DNA from: JALOLG01 sp035557475
GTDB lineage: Bacteria; Actinomycetota; Acidimicrobiia; Acidimicrobiales; Ilumatobacteraceae
DNA length: 5,219 nt
Direction of reading: 5' to 3'
Assembly: GCA_035557475.1 (NCBI GenBank)
Contig: DATMDV010000234.1
Location: 1-5,219, forward strand
Part shown: in pieces, positions 1 to 5,219 of the stretch
How positions within the stretch are numbered: position 1 is the stretch's first letter
How the letters are laid out: each line of letters begins with the position of its first letter
Program-made: the position numbers and the translations under genes
The notes under the pieces: model-generated
Told to the model about the DNA's origin: nothing
The model's database searches: none
What the model saw: only the letters and a program-made list of their open reading frames with translations

Positions 1-179
1 CGTACGACGAGCTCGCGGCCCGCATCGACGAGGCCGCCAAGTACACGCCGCTCGACCAGCTGTGCCTCAGCCCGCAATGCGGATTCGCCAGCACCGTCGA
101 AGGCAACGCTCTCACCGAGGACCAGCAGTGGGCCAAGCTCGCCCACGTCGTCGACACCGCCGCCCGCATCTGGAGCTGA
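1..179 (+). CDS. Cobalamin-independent methionine synthase-like protein, C-terminal end (partial)
   Basis: The reading frame is open from the window edge (first full codon at 3) to a TGA at 177-179, giving the last 58 residues; the start lies outside the window. The visible peptide contains LCLSPQCGFAS followed by an EGN and a QQWAKL segment. In the MetE catalytic-domain family, especially the short single-domain YxjG-like branch, this is the C-terminal barrel region, and the Cys of PQCGF corresponds to a ligand of the catalytic zinc. The family transfers a methyl group to a thiol such as homocysteine to make methionine in the cytoplasm. The SPQCGFAS form favours the YxjG-like branch over full-length two-domain MetE, but the missing N-terminal part would decide this. 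Full MetE or a related thiol methyltransferase remains possible. No neighbouring gene in the window shares the pathway. Confidence 0.85.
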   Translation, partial: YDELAARIDEAAKYTPLDQLCLSPQCGFASTVEGNALTEDQQWAKLAHVVDTAARIWS

Positions 180-207
180 CGCTCGGCGCTCCCCGCCCGC
201 CGACCCC

Positions 208-227
208 GCCTCCTGTTTCTGGGAGGC
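208..227 (+). terminator. Possible terminator hairpin after the methionine synthase-like gene
   Basis: GCCTCC (208-213) and GGAGGC (222-227) form a perfect 6-bp stem around an 8-base loop, 29 bases after the stop codon. Two G-U pairs can extend the stem inward. There is no clear U tract, only a pyrimidine-rich stretch after it, so this is called from position and the stem alone. Confidence 0.4.
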
Positions 228-412
228 CATCCCTTTCGGCATCCGCAACGATCAGCCGCCCAGAACGAGGGCGCGTCGAAAAAGAATTCCGAGAATCCCC
301 TCAAGTTCGTACTTCCGGGTGCCGATAATGCCGCTGCGCCGGTCGACTGAACCCCGTATCGGGACCCCTCGGTCGACCGCCCGCCTCACCAACGGCCGCC
401 AAAAATGACCGT

Positions 413-522
413 GCAACCGCCGTCCGACCCGCCTTGGAGGGCGGTTGCGAGGTGAGGTGCCCCGATGACATCTGGCTGGCTGGCACGCCGTGGGTCCAGC
501 GACGGACGCCGAGGCGTCGTCG
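413..522. other. Cluster of three adjacent hairpins, possible structured RNA or leader
   Basis: Three inverted repeats follow one another. The first is GCAACCGCC (413-421) with GGCGGTTGC (440-448), a perfect 9-bp stem with an 18-base loop. The second is GTGCC (457-461) with GGCAC (482-486), enclosing a short GAT/ATC inverted repeat (464-472). The third is CGAC plus GACGCC (500-510) pairing with GGCGTC plus GTCG (513-522), with one bulged G. No known riboswitch or small RNA family was recognised. The presumed hsp20 promoter lies downstream, so this is not part of that transcript unless another promoter lies further upstream. The transcribed strand is unknown. Confidence 0.35.
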
Positions 523-616
523 GTCTCCGTCGACAGCCGTCATGGCCTCTTTGCGTCACACCGAGGCTCAGTGGCGGTCGCATCAGGCACGCGTCGAGCG
601 AATCTGAAATGATCGT

Positions 617-629
617 TCAAGAATCTTGA
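617..629. promoter_or_regulatory. Palindrome overlapping the hsp20 -35 box, candidate operator
   Basis: TCAAGA (617-622) and TCTTGA (624-629) form a perfect inverted repeat around one central A, and its right arm overlaps the TTGACA at 626-631. A repressor bound here would block RNA polymerase, as expected for a heat-shock gene. It is neither CIRCE (the HrcA site) nor a standard HAIR element (CTTGAGT-N7-ACTCAAG, the HspR site): the CTTGA/TCAAG half-sites are present but in the opposite order and closely spaced. Two further short inverted repeats follow: ACCAT/ATGGT at 633-637 and 643-647, and TGAA/TTCA at 647-659. Confidence 0.35.
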
Positions 630-654
630 CAAACCATCTTGCATGGTGAATCAT
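626..654 (+). promoter_or_regulatory. Putative housekeeping-type promoter of hsp20
   Basis: A perfect -35 hexamer TTGACA (626-631) is followed after 17 bases by AATCAT (649-654), which matches TATAAT at four of six positions. The stretch is clearly more AT-rich than its surroundings. Transcription would start near 660, leaving a leader of about 40 bases that contains the strong Shine-Dalgarno at 691-698. This supports translation starting at 704 and not at the in-frame ATG at 653, which would lie inside the -10 box. Confidence 0.45.
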
Positions 655-690
655 GTTCAGCGGGTCACATCAAACATCATCGACGAGCAT

Positions 691-698
691 GAGGAGGA
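691..698 (+). promoter_or_regulatory. Ribosome binding site of hsp20
   Basis: GAGGAGGA ends five bases before the ATG at 704. It is the strongest Shine-Dalgarno match in the region and decides the start in favour of 704; the upstream in-frame ATG at 653 has no comparable site. Confidence 0.75.
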
Positions 699-703
699 CG
701 ACG

Positions 704-1138
704 ATGTTGATCCAGAATGATCCGTTCCGTGATTTCGATGCGCTGTTCGGTCGGCTCGGCCGTTCATCCAGCGGCAGCATGGCGATGCCGATGGACGCCT
801 TCCGGCGTGGCAGCGACGTGTGGGTGCAGATCGATCTCCCCGGCGTCGCCGCCGACAGCTTGGACATCACCGTCGAGCGCAGCGTGCTCACCGTGAGCGC
901 CGAACGGTCCTGGCAGCGCGAGGAAGGCGACCAGGTCTATCTGTCCGAACGGAACCGTGGCACATATCGCCGGCAGGTGCATCTCGGCGAGGGTCTCGAC
1001 GCTGAGCAGATCGAGGCCGATTTCACTGACGGCGTACTCACGTTGCGAATCCCGGTCGCCGAGCAGGCCAAACCACGCAAGGTCGAAGTTGGCACCGGCC
1101 GAGCTGCGATCGACGTCGAGTCGGTCTCCACCACCTGA
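704..1138 (+). CDS. hsp20: Hsp20 / alpha-crystallin family small heat-shock protein
   Basis: The product is a 144-residue cytoplasmic holdase: small heat-shock proteins form oligomers that bind unfolding clients without ATP and pass them to DnaK-type chaperones. The N-terminus (MLIQNDPFRDFDALF) has the short aromatic arm seen in actinobacterial Hsp18-type proteins. An alpha-crystallin domain spans about residues 30-125, with DLPGV at 44-48 and the diagnostic A-x3-D-GVL motif at 105-112 followed by TLRIPV. The C-terminal VEV (127-129) fits the I-x-I/V anchoring motif, with a polar tail after it. Length is normal and no residues look broken. The longer frame from 653 adds 17 Ser/Thr-rich residues unlike the family and overlaps the promoter. 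It stands alone, with its own promoter and a hairpin after the stop. The palindrome over its -35 box suggests repressor control, which is inference. Confidence 0.93.
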   Translation: MLIQNDPFRDFDALFGRLGRSSSGSMAMPMDAFRRGSDVWVQIDLPGVAADSLDITVERSVLTVSAERSWQREEGDQVYLSERNRGTYRRQVHLGEGLDAEQIEADFTDGVLTLRIPVAEQAKPRKVEVGTGRAAIDVESVSTT

Positions 1139-1147
1139 CGAGACGAC

Positions 1148-1178
1148 CGATCTGGTCGCGCTCAGCGCGGCGTGATCG
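1148..1178 (+). terminator. Probable hsp20 terminator hairpin
   Basis: CGATC (1148-1152) pairs with GATCG (1174-1178). After two mismatched positions, GTCGCGC (1155-1161) pairs with GCGCGGC (1165-1171), with one G-U pair and a TCA loop. The stem begins ten bases after the hsp20 stop. It lacks a U tract, which is common in high-GC genomes. A second, weaker stem, CAGGG/CCCTG at 1264-1280, could back it up. Confidence 0.5.
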
Positions 1179-1314
1179 CACGATGGGGTGCCCCCGCCTC
1201 GCACCGGCCAAGCACGAACCCCTGCGTAGGAACTGACACAACTGCTCTGCACCGGGCCGCACGCAGGGCCGGGGCCCCTGATCGACACGCGCCGACGACT
1301 GGTGGTGTTGTCGA

Positions 1315-1360
1315 GACTGCCTTGTTGCCAGATGCAAGGCACTCGCGCGACCGCCGCGCG
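1315..1360 (+). promoter_or_regulatory. Two successive hairpins upstream of the NEW3/ABC operon
   Basis: TGCCTTG (1318-1324) and CAAGGCA (1335-1341) form a perfect 7-bp stem with a 10-base loop, extendable by GA/TC (1315-1316 with 1343-1344) past a C-C mismatch. Immediately after, CGCGCG (1344-1349) and CGCGCG (1355-1360) form a 6-bp stem around ACCGC. They could be operator, leader or terminator structures; the sequence alone does not decide. Confidence 0.3.
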
Positions 1361-1386
1361 TGATCAGCCAACGACCACGCCCCTCC

Positions 1387-1435
1387 CCTCCGAATCGAAC
1401 CCTCCGAATCGAACCCTCCGAATCGAACCCTCCGA
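1387..1435 (+). repeat. 14-bp tandem repeat, three perfect copies plus half a copy
   Basis: The unit CCTCCGAATCGAAC occurs at 1387-1400, 1401-1414 and 1415-1428 without a single difference, followed by CCTCCGA at 1429-1435. The last partial copy merges into the GAGGTGG ribosome binding site of the NEW3 gene. Identical copies suggest recent slippage or selection for spacing. The unit is not a multiple of three, but it lies outside the coding sequence, so a copy-number change would alter the leader and not the protein. Confidence 0.95.
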
Positions 1436-1440
1436 GGTGG
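1434..1440 (+). promoter_or_regulatory. Ribosome binding site of the NEW3-domain gene
   Basis: GAGGTGG lies four bases before the ATG at 1445, and its first two bases are the end of the tandem repeat. It supports the 1445 start, which also gives a well-formed signal peptide. Confidence 0.65.
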
Positions 1441-1444
1441 ACAC

Positions 1445-2619
1445 ATGCCCTCCCCACGCCGCCGCCGCCCCGCGCGCAGAATCGGCGCCGCGCTCGCGAT
1501 CGTCGTGTTGATCGTCGCGACGCGCGGTGCGTCAGCGTCGGCCGACCCCGCATTGACGATCTCGACGCCTTACCCCTCCGTCGCAGCCCAGCCTGGCTCG
1601 ACGGTCGAGTTCGACGTCTCGGTCAGTGCCGGCATCATCGAGCCCGTCGATCTCGAGATCGCCGAAGTGCCGGACGGCTGGTCGACAACGATGCGGGGCG
1701 GCGGCTTCGTCGTGCAGTCGGTCACCGCCGCGCCCGACACGCCCGGCGAGGTGACGCTCGAGGTCACGGTGCCGCCCGATGCCGACGCGGGCAACTATCC
1801 GCTGGTGCTCGCCGCGTCCGACGGCGCGGATCGGCGTGAGCTGATCATCACGCTCGTCGTCCAGGAGCAGGTGGATGCCGGCATCGGGTTGACGGCCGAT
1901 TTCCCGTCGCTGCGCGGCGACCCGGGATCGGCGTTCAGCTACACGCTCACGATCACCAACAACACGCCAGAGGAGGAGACATTCACGTTCGCGCCGCAAG
2001 GGCCGCAGGGATGGACCGTGACGGCGTCGCCGACCGCAGAGGCACAGGCTGCCACCGTGACGATCGAGGCCGGGGGCACGAGCACGGTGACGGTGACAGC
2101 GACACCGCCGGACACCGCGGCTGAAGGGGACTATCCGATCGACGTCGCCGTCACCGCGGCGAGCGGAGCGAGCGGCACGATCTCGCTCACCGCCCAGGTG
2201 ACCGGCACACCTGAGCTGACGCTTGCGACCGCCGACCAGCGGCTCGACGTGTCGGGTGGTGCAGGCGATCAGAAGCGGCTGTCGATGATGATCGCCAACA
2301 CCGGGACGGCGGCGTTGGAGGACGTCAAGTTCGCCGCCACCGCCCCAACCGGGTGGGAGGTGTCGTTCGAACCGGACACGATCGAGAACGTGCGGCCCAA
2401 CGAGACGGCCCAGGTGACAGCCGTCATCTCGCCGGCCGAGGACGCAGTCGCCGGCGACTACGCCATCGCGGTGCGATCGAGCGCGGGCAGCGACTCCAGC
2501 GAGATGGAGCTGCGCTTCTCCCTCGAAGGCTCGCGGACCCTGGGCGTCATCGCCATCGGCGTCATCGTTGCCGTCATCGCGCTGCTCGCCGGCGTGTTCC
2601 TCCGCTTCGGACGGCGGTG

Positions 2620-2620
<1 letters not shown>
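1445..2620 (+). CDS. Secreted membrane-anchored protein with three NEW3-like repeats
   Basis: A 391-residue protein. Residues 1-13 are strongly basic, 14-27 hydrophobic, and ASA-D at 31-34 is a good signal peptidase I site. The mature part has three tandem beta-rich modules, about 34-140, 147-253 and 255-361. They share two landmarks at matching places: P-x-GW at 76-79, 187-190 and 301-304, and (A/E)G-(N/D)-Y at 115-118, 227-230 and 336-339. This pattern, with alternating Val/Thr strands and few charges, matches the NEW3 / COG1470 family of Ig-like extracytoplasmic domains. One membrane helix (about 365-387) and a basic RFGRR end anchor it with the modules outside. The stop overlaps the start of the ABC ATPase gene, so it is very likely the outer partner of that transporter, perhaps for binding substrate or cell wall. 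No catalytic motif is visible and the ligand is unknown. Confidence 0.85.
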
Positions 2621-3597
<977 letters not shown>

Positions 3598-3598
3598 G

Positions 3599-4621
3599 AT
3601 GGTCCCGACCTCTTCGACGCCGACGGCCACGACGGACTCCAGCTCCGTCCCCACACCTGATCACGACATCATCAGGTTCCGTGCCGGGTGGCGCATCGTC
3701 GCCCGCAAGGAGTTCGCCGACCACGTCCACTCGGTGCGGTTCGTGATCCTCCTCGTTCTCGTCGCGCTGGCCGGCTTGGCGGCGGTGCACTCGGCGAGCG
3801 GCCCAATCCGCGATGCCGCCGATTCGGCGACGCAGACGCCGTCGGTGTTCCTGCTCCTGTTCACCCTGTCGCCCGAGCGGGTTCCGGCGTTCCACGAGTT
3901 CCTCGGGATACTCGGACCCCTCCTCGGCATCGCCTTCGGGTTCGACGCCGTCAACGGCGAGCGCGCGCAGGGCACGCTCCCGCGGCTCGTCGCCCAACCG
4001 ATCCACCGCGACGAGATCATCAACGGCAAGTTCGCTGCCGGAATCAGCGCAATCGCGCTGGCGCTCGCGAGCGTGATCGCCCTCGTATCGGCATACGGAG
4101 CGATCCGTCTCGGCATCGGCCCGACCCAAAGCGACCTCGTACGGATCTTCGCCTTCTACGCCGTCGCTGTCGTCTACATCGCGCTCTGGCTGGCACTGTC
4201 GCTCCTCCTGTCGGTGGTGAGTCGACGCGCTTCCACGGCCGCGCTCGCGGCGATCGCGATCTGGCTCGTGCTCACGCTGTTCGCCGGGCTGATCGCGGGT
4301 GTCGTCGCCGACACGTTCCGCGACGTCCCAGCCGACGCGACGAGCGAGGACGTGCTCGCCAACGCGCGCCTCGAGCTCACGGTGCGCCGCCTGTCACCCG
4401 ATCAGCTCTACAAGGAGGCGACCGGCGTGCTGCTCAACCCGACCCGGCAGAGCACCGGCATCCTCGTTCTCGAACAGAACGACCTGGCCCTGCCGAGCAC
4501 GCTCCCACTCGATCAGAGCCTGATCCTCGCCTGGTGGCAACTGATCAGCCTCGTGGCCGGCGCCGTCGTGTTGTTCGCCGCGGCCTATGTGACGTTCATG
4601 CGCCAAGAGGTCCGTGCCTGA
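3599..4621 (+). CDS. ABC-2 family transporter permease (NosY-like)
   Basis: A 340-residue integral membrane protein, the channel half of the transporter. A Ser/Thr/Pro-rich N-terminus leads into WRIVARKEFADHV (31-43), the amphipathic stretch before the first helix that is typical of this family. Six membrane helices are apparent near 47-66, 100-118, 146-168, 183-206, 213-237 and 309-333. After helix 2 comes the hallmark DAVNGERAQGTLPRL with QPIHRDEIINGK (116-144), an ABC-2 permease motif on the cytoplasmic side. A hydrophilic loop of about 70 residues (238-308) between helices 5 and 6 should face outward, a likely contact site for the NEW3 protein. The ATG at 3599 is one base after the ATPase stop, with GGTGAGAG just upstream; the frame is open earlier but would overlap the ATPase gene. 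This is the last gene of the operon. Confidence 0.9.
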   Translation: MVPTSSTPTATTDSSSVPTPDHDIIRFRAGWRIVARKEFADHVHSVRFVILLVLVALAGLAAVHSASGPIRDAADSATQTPSVFLLLFTLSPERVPAFHEFLGILGPLLGIAFGFDAVNGERAQGTLPRLVAQPIHRDEIINGKFAAGISAIALALASVIALVSAYGAIRLGIGPTQSDLVRIFAFYAVAVVYIALWLALSLLLSVVSRRASTAALAAIAIWLVLTLFAGLIAGVVADTFRDVPADATSEDVLANARLELTVRRLSPDQLYKEATGVLLNPTRQSTGILVLEQNDLALPSTLPLDQSLILAWWQLISLVAGAVVLFAAAYVTFMRQEVRA

Positions 4622-4653
4622 CCGAACGCCACGGGACGCTTGGCGACGACTCG

Positions 4654-5219
4654 TCAGTGATCGGCTCCGGACCTGTCATCACCGAGCGTCCCATCGTCGG
4701 CGCCAAGTTCGATGTTGAACGCGTCGAAGTAGGCCTCATAGATCAGATCGGACTCGCGGGCCCGTTGATGCCGCAATGCCGTCAACACCCACGACAAGCG
4801 CTCCCGAACGTCAGCGAAATCCGTGTCCTCATCGGCTGGCTCGTCCAACTCGGCGCGCAGCGACACGATCGCCTCTCGCAACCGCACCTGCGAGCCGCCC
4901 CAGGTCAGCCCCTTGCCGGTCAGCACGCCCGACTCGTACGCGTTCGTGAGCCGCTTGTACTGGCCGAACAGGTAGCCGAGCTCGCGCCCGCCGACGCCGA
5001 TGTCGCCAGCGGGCACATCCGTGTACTGGCCGATGTGGCTCGACAGCTCGGTCATGAACGACTGGCAGAAGCGCATGACCTCGGCGTCGGACTTGCCCTT
5101 GGGGTCGAAGTCGCTGCCGCCCTTGCCGCCGCCGATCGGCATGCCGGTGAGCGAGTTCTTGAAGATCTGCTCGAAGCCGAGGAACTTCACGATGCCCAGG
5201 TAGACGCTCGGGTGGAACC
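4654..5219 (-). CDS. gdhA: Glutamate dehydrogenase N-terminal domain fused to an unrelated C-terminal tail (5' partial)
   Basis: The frame is open to the window edge, so the start lies outside; the GTG at 5190 is an internal Val codon, since family sequence (FHPSVYLGIV) continues upstream of it. From 5219 to about 4891 it is close to hexameric NADP-type glutamate dehydrogenase, which interconverts 2-oxoglutarate plus ammonia and glutamate. The substrate-site lysines in PIGGGKGGSDFDPKGKSD, the catalytic Asp of PAGDIGVGGRE and the KGLTWGGS end of domain I are intact. The usual continuation (LVRPEATGYG and the Rossmann coenzyme domain, roughly 240 residues) is absent. Instead 78 unrelated residues follow to the TGA: charged, helix-like, containing ARESDLIYEAYFDAFNIEL, of no family I recognise. 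Third-position GC is 98 of 100 codons before the junction and 60 of 78 after. It cannot work as an ordinary dehydrogenase. It is either a deletion-fusion relic, a new protein, or an assembly chimera. Confidence 0.85.
   Translation of the reverse strand, partial: FHPSVYLGIVKFLGFEQIFKNSLTGMPIGGGKGGSDFDPKGKSDAEVMRFCQSFMTELSSHIGQYTDVPAGDIGVGGRELGYLFGQYKRLTNAYESGVLTGKGLTWGGSQVRLREAIVSLRAELDEPADEDTDFADVRERLSWVLTALRHQRARESDLIYEAYFDAFNIELGADDGTLGDDRSGADH

Larger units (their letters stand above)
180..703. other. Intergenic region between methionine synthase-like gene and hsp20
   Basis: I see no convincing coding sequence here; the open frames are arginine-rich shadows without Shine-Dalgarno sites. 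The region holds a putative terminator near its left end, a run of three adjacent hairpins at 413-522, and an AT-rich stretch from about 600 containing the presumed hsp20 promoter. The bases from about 228 to 412 show nothing I can name, apart from an A-rich patch near 278-292. Confidence 0.6.
1139..1444. other. Intergenic region upstream of the NEW3/ABC operon
   Basis: No gene is supported here. It contains the presumed hsp20 terminator, a GGGGCCCC palindrome at 1271-1278, two successive hairpins at 1315-1360, and a 14-bp tandem repeat at 1387-1435 that leads into the Shine-Dalgarno of the next gene. The operon promoter must lie here or further upstream, but I could not identify a convincing -35/-10 pair. 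Confidence 0.6.

Noticed and set aside
653..703. Upstream in-frame ATG that would lengthen Hsp20 by 17 residues
   Set aside because: It lies within the presumed -10 box, has no Shine-Dalgarno, and adds a Ser/Thr-rich stretch absent from the family; the ATG at 704 has a strong site.
1271..1278. GGGGCCCC palindrome as a regulatory site
   Set aside because: Eight-base GC palindromes are expected by chance in sequence this GC-rich, and nothing else supports a function.
1387..1435. CRISPR array or tRNA fragment
   Set aside because: The 14-bp units are directly adjacent with no spacers, so it is not CRISPR. The minus strand reads GTTCGATTC like a tRNA T-loop, but the flanking bases do not pair into a T-stem and no other tRNA arm is present.
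1445..1530. Twin-arginine (Tat) signal on the NEW3 protein
   Set aside because: Several arginines precede the hydrophobic stretch, but the residues after the RR pair do not fit the S/T-RR-x-F-L-K pattern; an ordinary Sec signal explains it.
4622..4656. Bidirectional terminator between the convergent permease and glutamate dehydrogenase-like genes
   Set aside because: The only palindrome, GACGA-C-TCGTC at 4645-4655, has a one-base centre that cannot form a useful hairpin, and it overlaps the stop codon.

Overview
The window reads as a stretch of a high-GC bacterial chromosome. Third codon positions are strongly GC-biased, Shine-Dalgarno sites are purine-rich, and the intergenic hairpins are GC-rich without clear U tracts. 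This fits an actinobacterium. A more exact placement (for example Acidimicrobiia) is only a guess.

Layout: (1) At 1-179 is the 3' end of a cobalamin-independent methionine synthase-like gene. (2) A 524-base gap (180-703) holds a probable terminator, a cluster of three adjacent hairpins (413-522) and an AT-rich promoter with a palindrome overlapping its -35 box. (3) At 704-1138 is a small heat-shock protein (Hsp20), followed by a strong hairpin. (4) A 306-base gap contains two more hairpins and a perfect 14-bp tandem repeat that runs straight into the ribosome binding site of the next gene. (5) At 1445-4621 is a tightly packed three-gene operon: a secreted, membrane-anchored protein with three NEW3-like beta-sandwich repeats, an ABC ATPase, and an ABC-2 type permease. 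The first two genes overlap by one base (TGATG) and the last two are one base apart. (6) Converging on the operon, on the minus strand at 4654-5219, is a gene whose N-terminal part is unmistakably glutamate dehydrogenase. It leaves the family sequence at the end of domain I and continues in frame into an unrelated 78-residue tail.

The operon encodes what looks like one machine: the ATPase and permease form a type of ABC-2 transporter, and the NEW3 protein is its likely extracytoplasmic partner. Its substrate cannot be read from the sequence. The Hsp20 gene appears to be a separate stress-responsive unit.

The two most interesting items are the glutamate dehydrogenase chimera and the NEW3/ABC operon. 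In the chimera, third-position GC drops from about 98% to about 77% exactly where family similarity ends. This means either a deletion-fusion or an assembly junction.
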